This document shows positions 1-11,018 of a DNA stretch of 64,000 nucleotides, one piece after another. The notes under the pieces were generated by a model. That model saw only the letters and a list, made by a program, of their open reading frames with translations, did not search any database and was not told where the DNA came from. The stretch spans positions 964,066,281 through 964,130,280 of the forward strand of contig OY856412.1 in NCBI GenBank assembly GCA_963693085.1. Reading direction: 5' to 3'. The position numbers and the translations under genes were made by a program. Position 1 is the stretch's first letter, and each line of letters starts with the position of its first letter. Source of the DNA: Alisma plantago-aquatica. Its lineage: Eukaryota > Streptophyta > Magnoliopsida > Alismatales > Alismataceae.

Positions 1-632
1 GTTTTTACAAAGTTTCTGCCTCAACAGAAATCCTTGCTACCTATGAGCCAAATTGGGCACCGGATTGACCCCTACCCAGTTTTGAGGGGTTAAGACCACA
101 GCAGTAATTGAAGATAAATGGAGTAAGCTAGATGAAGTAGTTGATCAAATAGAAGTCTCTTATAATCTGGCAGTAGCTTTAGAAACATAACTACAGGTTG
201 CAGTTCCTAGAGTTTACTTGTCTCGGTGAGTTGCCTTGTAAAGAGGCTTAATAACGATATTTGTGAATGGGCCCGGTTTGAACTCATGGCACAGTCATGT
301 AAGGGCAGGGCTAAATTAGCAATACAACTATTTTTGAAAAGCGATGTATCCAATTCTGGATCCAGTGGGTATTATTTGAATAATCCAGCTACACATACAC
401 TACGGAAGCTGCGGTGTCATATGCGAAAAGATGCAACCGATCATGATAAATATTTGCAACGTAAAGGAGCTTAACATCCACGCACATAAACAACGTCCCC
501 TTTCCACACAGATAAGAAAAACAACAAAACGCTACCCACACTAGCCAAAAATGATTGTAAACAGAATATAGGCAAAGTAAAGAAATACAAAAAAGGTGCA
601 CGGGTAACATCATTATAAGTTTTGCATGTAGC
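1..632. repeat. Duplicated segment, copy A, left part
   Basis: This stretch is clearly similar to 29682-30124 and then, past the Athila insertion, to 41530-41722. Matches run almost base for base with small indels. Both copies carry an ORF beginning MSCLVKRL (226 and 29902), but the two readings diverge after a few residues, so I do not regard it as a gene. The segment continues at 6959, on the other side of the CACTA insertion. Its true left limit lies outside the window. Confidence 0.8.
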
Positions 633-657
633 AAGCACTAGAGGAAAAACATTCATA

Positions 658-925
658 CTCCACGGTTATTCTTGTGGACTATGCATCATGATCTATGATT
701 TTAACCGTGGACTATTTAATAACCGTGGACTATTAGCCGTAGATTAGGTTGCCATAGACTATTCTCAAAAGCCGTGGACTATCCTTCATACTCCACGATT
801 ATAACCGTAGAGGGAAAACAACCGTGGACTATATTTATTTCTAAATTTTAATTGATATTCTTATAGACTATTGGAGAAACCGTGGATTATATTAGTTAGT
901 CTACTGTGTAAACCGTAGACTATAT
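658..925. repeat. Left subterminal repeats of the CACTA element
   Basis: About eight degenerate copies of aaccgtggactat or its complement lie here, for example at 703, 721, 771, 821, 879 and 911. Inverted copies (ccacggttat, ccacgattat) occur at about 660 and 796. The same core recurs only at the other end of the element. Confidence 0.8.
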
Positions 926-1720
926 TAAAAAAATGTTTAAAAAAAAATCAAATACCAATTATATCGTACAGATTCAACTTCACTTCAATAGGATTTCTCA
1001 AATGAAAAACCTCTAGTCATTGTGATATTGATTCATAAAAACTCAAATTGAGTCATGCATTCTTAAACAATTCACAATCACAATCAACTTTATAAAAAGT
1101 ATTCATGTGTCTTGCAACTTCTTAACATAAGTGTTTAATCACACTTCCGTTCAAGTTCAAAAACACCACATTCTACTGATTCAAAAAACACTTTGGTGAC
1201 TCCATTTGAGTTTGAGCTTGTAAATGACAACATGATGTGGTTTAACAAACAAACATGACATGAAATCACTGTAGCTGTAGTAATGTTGTTGACATATTTT
1301 TTTTCACTTGTCAACTTTATCTTTACAAAGTGGGGCTTCATGTATAATGACGTTGCACAAAAGTCATAATCCTATAAAAACAAAATCTTGAAGTTAGACA
1401 TTCATCTGAAAAGAAAATATTGAATTTTTTAGAACAATCATGTCATGTATGCGAGTCACTATTTAGTAACAAAGTCAATTGAGTGAAAATACATTTAGAT
1501 CATGAGAAAAGAAATTACAAAGGCTACTTATGTATGTTTTTATAGTGACAAAGTATTCTTTTACAACATTTAATTTAATTATAGAAAATAAGACAACAAA
1601 TGAACACAATAGTAAGGCATTAACTAGATAGAGATATTAGAGGCTAACTAAAATTAATTGATCTATTATACAAATATACTAAGGAATTCAGTTACTATTA
1701 TCCAAATGAAATGACAAGAG

Positions 1721-2963
1721 GTGAACATGATAAGATATTACCAGATGCGTGGGAGAGGTAGGGGGCGAATCCCTAGAGGCCGTGGGGAGAATATCCATGT
1801 TGCTGCAGAGCCGTCTTCGACGACTCCTCCAGATCATCCATCAGCAGAATCTGGAGATGGAGGCAAGCAGATCTATCCTGGTCACTCTGATTTGCCTGCA
1901 CAACCAAAAGGAAAGGAGGCGGCGGCAGCTTCTTCCTCTTCCTCCCCGCCACCCCACCCTAAAAATGAAGCAACCACTGCTCTTCGGATCGTCGACTAGC
2001 TGATTTCCAGTAGACAAGATCGGGAGGTTGAAGGGGTTGCTGCCATCGACTATGTTGTACTAGTTCTCAGGGATGGAGCGAAGTGTTCTTCCATCTCTAG
2101 TCTGGAGTGCCCTGTACCGGATTGGGGTGAATTCATCTCCGTTTGGTTTGTAGGAAAGAAACCCTATCGGGAGCAACTGGCAGGGTGGATTAGAAGGCAA
2201 TGGCGTCCCAGCGGGTCTATTGAGATCTTCACTGAAGAGAGGGAGGGGTTCATAATCAAGTTGCCATCCAAAATTGAGAGTGATCGAGTGTTGGATGAGG
2301 CACCGTGGTTCATGGACGGGTCACTTCTTGTTGCCCATAAGTGGAAGCCTGGCACTCCTCTTCCTCCTCTGTCCCTCTCTCAGGTTCCGATCTGGGTTAA
2401 AACTGAGAATGTCGATGTTCCTTGGACTCGCAACAACATTGCAACAGTTGCTAGTACATTAGGGAGGCCAAGGGACTACGATGATAGCTCACGACTACTA
2501 GATGCCTTGGCGCTGCTGCAACCTACGTCGAAGTGTGCAGTGGCTCCGCCTTGCCCAAGTCGGCAAAGGTTGAAGTGGATTCCATCACCAAGATGTTGTC
2601 ATTACCTGCAGTACATCGGCCTATGATCATATACCCAAAGCTGTTAGAGACGAGATTATGGAACCGGACATGTTTGGGTCTTCCCCGATATGCAATCTCG
2701 ATAGTCTCAATCTTGAATGGGAATTGGAGTTTGCTCGTAGCTGCTCTGAATCTTGGAAGGTTAATAAAATATGGGAAAGTGGCGGCTTCTCTGCTGACTA
2801 CCAACTTAGAAAAGAACAACTCTTCGAGGAATATGATGGCTCCATGGATGATTCTTGTTCAGGTATTGAATCTGACCATTTGGTGGTTGAATCCCTGGAG
2901 TTTGAGGAATCATGGGACAACAGGAAAAAGAAATCTACAAAGATGAAGAGAGATGGGGGTTGA
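1721..2963 (+). pseudogene. DUF4283-type (LINE ORF1/gag-like) coding sequence, broken
   Basis: Frame 2 is open from 1721 to 2626 except for one TAG at 1997-1999. The start gives an Arg/Gly-rich tract (MRGRGRGRIPRGRG) and a Pro/Ser-rich linker. From about 2080 it becomes a DUF4283-like domain: FIIKLPSKIESDRVLDEAPWF, then a basic 'LLVAHKWKPG' strand and the closing 'P.WV' and 'ASTLGRP' motifs (about 2255-2470). After about 2470 the reading shifts twice: 2533-2640 (SGSALPKSAKVEVDSITK) and then 2620-2963 (an acidic tail ending KKKSTKMKRDGG). DUF4283 proteins of plants are usually the nucleic-acid-binding first ORF of LINE-type elements or their domesticated relatives. No reverse transcriptase follows. 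It lies wholly inside the CACTA element, so it was either carried or inserted there. It looks non-functional because of the stop and frameshifts. Confidence 0.65.
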
Positions 2964-5716
2964 GTTTCTGCTTTGGCCCTCTTCTTTTTTGTGCTGCATG
3001 TCTTGGGATGTGCATAAGGATTGATCAATGGGCTTGTTGTTGGTTTTTAAGGTCACATTGTTCTCTGTCTAGCTGACCAGTCCTCACAATTTCAGTGGTG
3101 AGCTTATTGCTAATGTGTGAATGTTCAGTTAATAGGAGCTCTATGGCTTTGAATCCAATACTATATCCTTGATGAGTGTTTTATCTGTCGGAGCTTGCAA
3201 CTGGTTTCTGGTTTTACAAATGAATTGATCGGATGATCTTTGGACGTTTGTTCTTTGGTTTCAGTTTGTTTTCTGTTGGCTGTTTAGTCCACTTACATTC
3301 AGGAGGATGAGGTTAATGCCAGTTGTGCTATTGCTCAGTTGACTGATCCAATCTGATCTAAAGGATTAGTGGTTCGTAGGTTTTTGTGGTTTTTCTATCT
3401 GTTTGCCAAAAATTTGATGACCCAGATGATAGTAGCGGGCCTTCTTGTGGTGCTACTCCTGTGAGTTCCTTGATCCTAAACTGACAATATTGGCTGCCCT
3501 TGTTGTCATACTTTCAGAAAATTGGATCTAATGCTATTGTCAACTTGAGTTGTTCGGGAGTGTAATAATTTTGTATCTCTGGTCTCTCTCGAGTCTGTAT
3601 TGCTAGAATGTCTCTCCTATTATTTAGGTATTGCACCTAACTCATTCAACTGTTAATTGACATTATCCCCATAGTTGTCTTCGCATTTAATATTGCAGTA
3701 TCATACATGTAACACAATAAGCACATGTAAATTTTTTTTTTTTGGGGGGGGTGGTGTTTGTTGGAACTAGCGGATTATGGTGGCAATAGTTACAACGTTT
3801 TTCATGTATCTTCTCTTGTTAATATAAAAATATTTTTTCCCATTTTTATGTGGTAAAGTGGCAACTTTCTATTAATTTAGCATGCTAATAATGTATTCTT
3901 AAAATTTTCAGTGAGGTAGTAGCTAGGTGGTGAATGAACTAAGTACCAAGTGATGCCATGATCGTAGCTCACTAACCATGATAGGTGATACCATGACGAT
4001 AGTCAACTAACCACCCTCTCCCACTCATTGCAAATCCTAGGTGGGAAAATTGCTAGTGCTTGGTTGTCTTAATGTTTATATTAGGCATAAAAAGGCAAAA
4101 TCCTCATAATTAAGCATATAGCTACCTAGTATTTTAATTTTACATCAAAAAGAAGTATGGTAATAAGTCCTCATCAACAATGAATTCATTTAAGAGAGTG
4201 GTGTATATTGTATAAAGTTAAGTTTACAAGTAATACATTGTAATTATAAAAATAAGAATTACCTCAAGAGATTGGATTTGGCATTTGTCTTCTCTCTTAG
4301 AGGGTTCATTCAGGGTCCTCTTTTTAAAGGGAAAATGTGCAACTCGCTTCTTATATCTACAACACATATTACGGTAAATATAAGAACATATCCTAGTAAA
4401 AGATGAAGAGAAGACCATAGAGACACATTAAAGAATTCATGGATGCATTTTAAAAGACAAAGCACAGATTTATATAAATATACTTGGATGTGTAGTCATA
4501 ACATTGTATATATTTAGAAGTTTGTTAAAGTCATTCTATTACCACAAATAAAGAAATAGACCAAACAAGTACCCAAGTAAAATTAAAATGAATTTATGAA
4601 TTCTCATTGGTCGTTGTACTCATAAGTTCATTACTTATGGTTAAAAAAAGTAGTACAATTTTGAAATTAACCTAAGAATATGATAAACCAACTATCATCA
4701 ATAAACTTTATGTCATAACTTTGAAACCAAATTCATGATCCATACATGGTCCAACATAATCCGAGAAATGCAAGAATGAGAATCAATAACATATCATGCA
4801 AGAAACTATGTTTTCACTTCACTGGAAAAGAAAAATGAGAACATCTATACTAGATATGTACCTCTACATAGATAATAAGTAATATGACTTGCATTGTATA
4901 AAATTCTTACCACCAATAAGACAAAATTAATTAATGTCACTCATGTGTAATTTTAAAATAGTCAATGCAACATTGAATCTGAAAAGCTAACAAAATTCTT
5001 CAATAATAAATAGTAGAAAGATGAAGCAAATTATTCAGAAAATCATTATCAAAGTCTAAGGAAATCAAATTGATCCTTCACAAAATAGTGGTACAAAAGA
5101 GGAGGCTATCTTTATCTAAACCTCTCAAGCACTATAATGAATCCATGACATACAAGAATAACAAATTTGTACTTTAAGGATTTACAATTCCTTACATGAA
5201 GCAATTGGACACGAACAACTAGCATAGAAAGATCACATTCTGGAATGACAATGGAATGAAGAACTACTAGAAATTATGCAGTAGATTGTCATGAATCCTA
5301 AAGCTAGAAACATTATATTTACAGTTTTTTCTTTTAAGATGACAAAATAAAATTTGCAAATGGATTATATTAAATTACTTATACGGTGAAAGTATCATTG
5401 TGGGTACCAAGATGATTCTGATGAGGAAGGTATGTCTACATGTCTAGGCTCGTGATTATAGGAAAAATAAATACACAATCATATGAGTTTAAGGAAAACT
5501 CAAAACGAAAGGGAGTTGGCGTGAAGCTATAAGGATATACAAAGCAAATAAAGGAGAAAAGAAAATGCTAGAAAGAAAGGAAATCATTGTGTATATACGG
5601 AAGAGGGGTTGTTGAGGAGAAAGCCCAAGCCAACCTTCCCGTACGCCATAGAAACCCCTTACAATGGGGCCAAGAAAGAAAAGATCGTATAATAGATATA
5701 TAAATCAGGTTACTTA
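2964..5716. other. Interior of the CACTA element without recognisable genes
   Basis: The sequence is AT-rich with stops in all frames. The first 700 bases (to about 3660) are T-rich, untranslated-like sequence following the DUF4283 ORF and may be its old 3' region. A T12/G8 run at about 3731-3750 stands out. Nothing else was recognised. Confidence 0.5.
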
Positions 5717-5852
5717 CTAGAGGATTTTAACCGGGAGTGCATCATTGTCAGAGTCGTCGTCCCCGGCACCGGAGGTCGTCGCACTGTCCTGCTTCTCGAA
5801 ATGCGAACTGGAGGCTTCCACAAACTCCTTGAACATCTGGAAGAGTTTCTGC
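5717..5852 (-). pseudogene. Captured terminal-exon-like fragment
   Basis: On the minus strand about 45 codons read as a protein C-terminus: KLFQMFKEFVEASSSHFEKQ, then a Ser/Asp-rich acidic stretch (GDDDSDNDALP), ending VKIL and a stop at 5717-5719. The beginning, AG-CAGAAACTC, resembles a splice acceptor. The surrounding 5740-6270 is much more GC-rich than the rest of the element, as expected for host exon sequence picked up by a transposon. I do not recognise the parent gene. Confidence 0.4.
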
Positions 5853-6463
5853 TAGCGCATCCGCTTCTACTCTCCTCGTTCTCCTAATTAATACGCCATC
5901 AGTGCTTTCTTTTGAAATCGCCGTCAGCGCCCACTGGATCTATCCCCTTGCCTCGAGCAATCTTCTGGATCGTTGTGCGCAGACGATTTTCTCACTTCTC
6001 GAGCCGATCCCACCTCTGTTCTTCGTCTAATTCCTCCTCGTTATCTTCAGGTTTGGGGTGGAAAGCTTCCGGCTCTGTTTCCCGGTTCCCCTCCGGCTCT
6101 CTGCTTCTGTTCTGGAATCCCGCTCCGACAGTCTAATTTTTCTGGAATCAAGTCGGCGAAAGTTAGAGGATTTGAAAGGGAGAGGAAAATGACGGGTTGC
6201 TTTGTAATGGAAGAGAAACAGAACCATCGGGGCGTCATCAGGGTGGATCTCGAAGTGTTGAGGCTGCGCTTATAGGAGATATTTACATTACATTCCTATC
6301 AGTAGCCTGTCTCTGGGTAATGGCATTGCGCTTGCTTGAAGGTAAATCCTTTTCTAGACACAGGTGAGGAAACGCTAATAAATGGAACTAACACGAAGCC
6401 GCAATCGGTATCAAAGGAGTACATGTTAGTCCTTGTTCCTGCCGTCCTGAACCGTTGCTTCCC
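5853..6463 (-). other. GC-rich captured sequence, probably intron/UTR-like
   Basis: This lies between the two exon-like minus-strand fragments of the CACTA element. Short ORFs exist on both strands but overlap one another, and none shows a recognisable family. Base composition resembles host gene flanks rather than the AT-rich transposon body. Confidence 0.3.
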
Positions 6464-6469
6464 ACTCAC

Positions 6470-6711
6470 CTCAAAGTGAAGGACGAGCAGCTGCCCCGCC
6501 TCCTTCGCCGTCTGGATGAAACCCTCACCTGCATCAGGTATCTTAGTGAAACTGCGGCCCTGCATCACTGTAGTGAGGATGGTGGTGTTCTTGGGCCCCT
6601 GGAGGATCTCGGGCAGCGCTGCCCAGGCGAGCTTCTGTTCATTCCTGCCAGGCAGGTTGCAACCAGGTGAAAGGACGCAACTTTGGGCGGCTGCACAATG
6701 GGTTGGGGTTA
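6470..6711 (-). pseudogene. Captured internal-exon-like fragment
   Basis: The minus strand has one open frame of about 80 codons. It is bounded upstream by an acceptor-like CCCTGCAG and downstream by a donor, GAG|GTGAGT (donor at 6464-6469). The peptide includes NEQKLAWAALPEILQGPKNT, TTVMQGRSFTKIPDAG and GFIQTAKEAGQLLVLHFE, which has normal protein composition. The family is not recognised. With the 5717-5852 fragment in the same orientation it suggests that one host gene piece, exons and introns together, was captured by the CACTA element. Confidence 0.5.
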
Positions 6712-6842
6712 CTGCAGGGGGAGGCGAAGTGAACTAGGAAATATCCTAGCAAGAATTCTATTTGGATGAAAACTCAAACTGAATCAGCGGCAACTCACCC
6801 GCCAAAATTTTGAGAATTGAGGAAAGGAAATTTTCATTCTAA

Positions 6843-6947
6843 TAACCGTGGAGTAAACTGATCAGAAACACAGAATGTTTACGGGCAGATTATAAGGAAG
6901 AAATAACCGTGGACCTAATAACAGTCTGTGGACTATGACCGTTCGTG
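6843..6947. repeat. Right subterminal repeats of the CACTA element
   Basis: Copies of aaccgtgga at 6843 and 6904 and of gtggactat at 6929 repeat the core seen at the left end, close to the terminal TAGTG. Confidence 0.7.
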
Positions 6948-6958
6948 TGGTAGTGAAG

Positions 6959-7555
6959 TTTGGCTCAGATTAAAACTCCATTATCATAACCTCAATCTGT
7001 ATAAATTTGGATAGGTAAGGTACTTTCCTTCGGGATCCAGTCCTACAGTATAATACGCGATTTTGGGTGTCAAAATAGAATAAAAACGAAACAAAATTCA
7101 GCTATCAAATTGTTGTGGCTTTTAGAACTACTGATAACTTTACTGGTTCCTCTTCTTTTCAAAAACAAAAGCAATACTACTTTCAACTAAACAGAACCAC
7201 AAAATTTCTATAGGAACAGAAGAGTTCTGGTCTATACAAAGCACTAAAACATAAGTGATCGGCTACATATCTATCAATTATATAGGAAATTAAAAAAACA
7301 AATGAACTGCTTTCATTCAGGATCTCTCGTTGCTGTTTACCTTTAATACTTTGCAATATATATTATATCCCAAGAGAGCTACAAGATACCCAAATCAAAC
7401 TCGAAGAAGCAATCAAACTAGGTTTCGATATAAAGAAACTAGGTTTCAACTACCTTTTAGTATAGGTTAACAACCTATATACTGCCTATAACTACCCTAA
7501 GATTAGACATGCATTCAACTGGGCATGTGATCATCGACCAGTATGCGCAACTAAC
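6959..7555. repeat. Duplicated segment, copy A, right part (3' flank of the Lon-domain gene)
   Basis: This aligns with 41726-42340 along its whole length. Distinctive shared blocks include aggtactttccttc, tcaggatctct and cattcaactgggcatg. The similarity stops about 20 bases before the stop codon of the 7556-8593 gene, where copy B diverges (42341). It probably contains the gene's 3' untranslated region. No ORF of its own was seen. Confidence 0.8.
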
Positions 7556-8593
7556 CTAATACCCCCATCGGTGTTCCATCAACCGAACCTTGGAGTGGCA
7601 TTTCTTATGATCGGCCAGTGCTTCCGGGGAGAGCCACTTGCTAAGCTTCTGAAGCCTGATGCGCAACTCGATAGATGGAGCAAACAGCGCCACGCCAGTG
7701 GTGTGCTCCAACTTCTCTGACGCTATTTCGGGCCAGGTAAGTCCAACCCGCATGATGTCAGCCAGTTGCTCCTTCTCCTCGTCTGTGTAGTTTTGATTGG
7801 GCTTAGAAATCCACTGTCCAGTCTTGTCCAGCTCCACCTCCCGCTTCAGAATCTCTAAGCTGAGCTTTAGCCGCTTGGTACCATCCAACTCCTCCAGCGC
7901 TCGCTGATGCAGGGCTCTGTCCTCGACCGGCATAAGGGCCGGTCCAAAGGTTGCCAGTCCATCTGGGATTGAAATCATGTCATTCAAGTTCGTCACGGTT
8001 TTAGCGTCTGGAAGGACTGCACAGACGGCCTGATAAGCTTCTTTGAAAATTTCCTTCTGGTAGCCGTGGAGTTGGTAATATTCGTAGCTTTTGTCCAGCT
8101 CTACCTGCAGGGGCTCGACCTGGACCATTAGAGGGTTGACCCCAACACAGGCTACCATCCGCACGCGGTACTGGCCATAGAGTTGTACACGACCATCTAC
8201 TACGGTTTCCACCTCGGCAACTGTTCCCACAGAGTGGAGCCGGGTGAACAGTTCTTCCCCTTCGAGCCCTGGCCGCAGGATGCACCCCTTGTAGTCTTTC
8301 GAGTCTTTTAGCATAAAGGCGGCCACCGCCATTCCTTTAGCATTGTGACTGAGAGCTCTGCTAAGTACTGCTTGGTTTTCCATGTAAGCAGATGTAATAC
8401 ACCCTGGAAAGAGGGGCCTCCGGGGAAGAGGCACGACCACCATTTCCGTGCTGTTGGCCGGGGTTGTTTGGTCCTCCTCTTTCGCCCCCGACCGCAGTAC
8501 AGCACGTGCGGCGTTCCTCACTTCGACCCTCCGAAGTGACGAGAAGCACTTCATTGTGGGAGTCGCCATTGACACCATCGATGATAGCGGCAT
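7556..8593 (-). CDS. Lon-protease N-terminal (substrate-binding) domain protein, intronless, lacking AAA+ and protease domains
   Basis: A 345-codon ORF. Residues 1-45 are Arg/Ser-rich and poor in acidic residues (FSSLRRVEVRNAARAVLRSG), resembling a mitochondrial or plastid targeting sequence. The LON substrate-binding domain follows from about residue 50: VVVPLPRRPLFPG is the hallmark opening, and GCILRPGLEGEELFTRLHSV, VETVVDGRVQLYGQYRVRM and the helical segment ending GTKRLKLSLEILKREVELDK match plant mitochondrial-type Lon. Full-length Lon (about 900 residues) would go on to the AAA+ module. Here an unfamiliar tail of about 90 residues (YTDEEKEQLADIMRVG through LSPEALADHKK) takes over and ends at the stop. 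Plant Lon genes have many introns and this ORF has none, so a retrocopied or single-exon truncated paralogue is likely. It could be a functional adaptor-like protein or an open pseudogene. The first ATG was chosen because it precedes the presequence-like region; ATGs at codons 6, 9 and 14 are also possible. A Helitron end lies 337 bp upstream. Confidence 0.8.
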   Translation of the reverse strand: MPLSSMVSMATPTMKCFSSLRRVEVRNAARAVLRSGAKEEDQTTPANSTEMVVVPLPRRPLFPGCITSAYMENQAVLSRALSHNAKGMAVAAFMLKDSKDYKGCILRPGLEGEELFTRLHSVGTVAEVETVVDGRVQLYGQYRVRMVACVGVNPLMVQVEPLQVELDKSYEYYQLHGYQKEIFKEAYQAVCAVLPDAKTVTNLNDMISIPDGLATFGPALMPVEDRALHQRALEELDGTKRLKLSLEILKREVELDKTGQWISKPNQNYTDEEKEQLADIMRVGLTWPEIASEKLEHTTGVALFAPSIELRIRLQKLSKWLSPEALADHKKCHSKVRLMEHRWGY

Positions 8594-8929
8594 TCTTCAG
8601 CCCCGACGGCGAGACAGAACGGTCGCTACAATCTCGAGCCCTAGCGACGGAGAGGCGCAGATGGCGTTGTCGAAATCTGCAGCGCCCGTAAAGACAGCGA
8701 GAGCCCAGGACGACGGAGGGGTTTGAGGGGGTTTTGAGCCCGACCGACGACAACGAGTGTGCGGATGAAGCGAAAAAGGAAAAAACCCAGGTTCAACTTA
8801 GCTTGCGCACCACGTTTCAAATACAAACTAAATCCCTGAATTTTGACGATTAGAACCATTGTCGTCGCCCGTCAGCCACACCAGATAGCTTATTTTTTTC
8901 CCTTAACTTCCTTCCCTCTCCACTCAGTA
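8594..8929 (-). promoter_or_regulatory. Upstream region of the Lon-domain gene
   Basis: This is a GC-rich leader next to the ATG, then T-rich sequence on the gene's sense strand, cut off at 8930 by the Helitron. No convincing TATA box was found. Small ORFs here overlap on both strands and look like chance. Confidence 0.35.
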
Positions 8930-8957
8930 CTAGTAGATTGCACGTGCTAAACACGTG
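8930..8957 (-). other. Helitron 3' terminus with hairpin and CTAG end
   Basis: On the minus strand the sequence reads CACGTG-tttag-CACGTG, then caatcta, then CTAG with T following (plus-strand A at 8929). A 3'-proximal hairpin about 10 bases from a CTRR end, inserted between A and T, is the Helitron signature. Confidence 0.65.
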
Positions 8958-8984
8958 AGTGTAGATTAATATAAATTGTACATA

Positions 8985-9190
8985 TAGATAATATATGTAT
9001 AGATCATGCCATCTACATTGATAATATACATTGATTTCTATAAACATGACACTTTTTGGGTTGCAATACAAAGTATATATGTAGATAATATATGTATACA
9101 GCGCGCCATCTACATTGATAATACGCATTGATTTCTACATGACACTTAGTACACATATTATATTTACATGTACACGTATTATATTTACAT
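8985..9190. repeat. Tandem repeats near the Helitron 3' end
   Basis: Two copies of a unit with 97-bp spacing (8985-9054 and 9082-9148) share tagataatatatgtat, gccatctacattgataat and cattgatttcta. They are followed by a short repeat of tattatatttacatg (about 9156-9190). ORFs across this block are repeat artefacts. Confidence 0.75.
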
Positions 9191-10305
9191 GTCATGTGTA
9201 GTTCTATACTATATTATTACAAAATGATAGATCTTTCTGAAATGTAACATGGTTCGCTATAGAGATTTCATGGTATTAATTGTTTTCTTTCTCTTCGACT
9301 TTCAAGATCTTCAACTACACAGAGTTCTTATACTTTATGTCAACTTGTACTTGATGGGTCAAATACTTCATTGTGAGCTCCGCTTGCCATTTTTCTATGA
9401 GATCAACTTGTTCCTATATGGTCAAATTATAGAAAATATGTAAATTGAATGAGTACATATATATTTTGTGTGTGTTTGTGAATGTAATCAACTTACTGTA
9501 AGATTAAGTGGCATCGAAACAACAAGATCACATGAGAAAAGGTCTTCTACTTGTTTTTCAAATAATGTAGACTGTGCTACATCATTATCATCCTGTAAAT
9601 TGAGCTTTAGGATACACCTGCATTTTAAGTGAATTTATGCATCCATGAAACTATTCAGAAAAATAATTATTATTGAAAATGGAGGGTTATAGTTACTAAG
9701 GAATTGCAATGAAATCTCTGTAACAATATTGGCAGAAGTATTTTGCTGCGTAAATGATGTTCGTCTTCTTATAACAATTGTTGCAAGCCATATACCAAAG
9801 ATCTTACTGGCTGATAATTATAATTTTTGTTGGACTTATCAAATAAACATGTTGTTGTATGCATATGACGATATGTTATTGTAGCAGTGAAATAATATAA
9901 AAAGAGACATGTAATGAGAAGAATATTAATTATACCATATTGGTAGAGGTTACAATTTTTGTAATGGTAGTGATCATAGAGGTTGTCTTGTTGTACTCTC
10001 TTATAGCATTTTCAAGTATGTCAGAACGAGTCACTTTCCTAATCAAGAAGAGAGTATTAACTGAGTCACTTCCCTAGTCAGGAAGAGAGTATTAAGGTAA
10101 TCATTATTGTTGTTGAGAAGTAAAAGTATATACATTATGTAACTAACCATTCTTGTATTTCTTTAACTTCCATTAATTTGAGATTGTTCAAAATTTGTGT
10201 TTCTCTACCTGTAGATAGTGTTCTCTTTCATGTACAATACAATATGTTAGACATTATAAGTAAAGTGTTAATTTATATTATATACAAAAATAAAGTGAAA
10301 GATTT
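9191..10305 (-). other. Helitron 3' region, mostly non-coding
   Basis: AT-rich and interrupted by stops. One minus-strand stretch near 9520-9600 reads like an exon (FEKQVEDLFSCDLVVSMPLN) and could belong to the RPA-like gene, but I cannot confirm it. Confidence 0.3.
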
Positions 10306-11018
10306 TTACCATGTATATCTTTTGAAAAAAATTGCAGTAATGACTAGTTTGTGGTCTAAAAGTGATAATATTCTTTCACTGTGATCAGTCATAAAAGTAT
10401 CCCATGTTGATAAAGTTGCTAATTGTAGGCTGCAATAGTATAATAAAATAAATAAAGAAGTGATGATAATATTATATTTTATAATAATTGTTAACTTTAT
10501 TTGTACTTGCGAAGAATCGATCAGTAGAAGGTCTCGAAAGCAAACATCACATTGATCTCGTTTTCTTTTCGTTTTATGTTTTGGAAGAACATTCACCACT
10601 GTAGCAATGATATCTATTTCATTCATATATATGCATTGATTAAATGGAGAAACATTTAGATTTTATCATTGAGAATTGATGCAAGTATTTAAAAATAAAG
10701 CAACCAAATATGATACACCTATATGCAGTGAAGATTTCTAAAGTTGTAGGAAATCTGCCAAAGATAGACAGTCAAATTTGATAGTATTTTCATATGATAT
10801 ATCACTTTCTGCCTTTTTGTTGTTGTGAATCTTTTTATTATCATCTGACACCTGTGATCATTTGCATTTCTTGAATAATACTCCGATTTAACCAACGACA
10901 AAGAAGCATTTGAAACATAATGTGTTATCCCGTTGTAAAGTTTTGTCAAATCTTTGGTATCATATCGAACATCACAGCTTGTATCTTCATACCCTAAAAT
11001 AGAATTCATTTTACTCAT
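10306..11018 (-). pseudogene. RPA70-like single-strand DNA-binding protein exons of the Helitron
   Basis: The minus strand encodes an OB-fold stretch, EIDIIATVVNVLPKHKTKRK, followed by FRDLLLIDSSQVQIKLT. This matches the second DNA-binding domain of RPA large subunits ('vDiIG.V......rdl.l.D.S'). After an AT-rich gap it resumes with LSTWDTF and HKLVITAIF. A further open stretch at 10719-11018 (YDTKDLTKLYNGITHYVSNA) lies upstream and may be another exon. Plant Helitrons often carry such RPA genes next to the Rep/helicase gene, and the position just 3' of the helicase fits. No full-length frame survives. Confidence 0.6.

Larger units (their letters stand above)
636..6955. mobile_element. CACTA (En/Spm-type) DNA transposon, non-autonomous, 6.3 kb
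   Basis: The element starts CACTA (636-640) and ends TAGTG (6951-6955). It is flanked by the 3-bp direct repeat AAG (633-635 and 6956-6958). The duplicated copy at 41721-41730 is uninterrupted and has a single AAG (41723-41725), which gives the empty site and proves the boundaries. Subterminal repeats built on the core aaccgtggactat fill both ends in opposite orientation, as expected for binding sites of a TNPA-like protein. I find no TNP2/Transposase_21 coding sequence inside, so it would depend on a relative. It carries a broken DUF4283 ORF on the plus strand and exon-like GC-rich fragments on the minus strand near its right end. Beyond the first five bases the two ends match poorly, so the TIRs are short or worn. 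Confidence 0.9.

Noticed and set aside
226..474. 82-codon ORF starting MSCLVKRL, also at 29902
   Set aside because: The two duplicated copies diverge in frame soon after the start, so there is no sign of a conserved protein.
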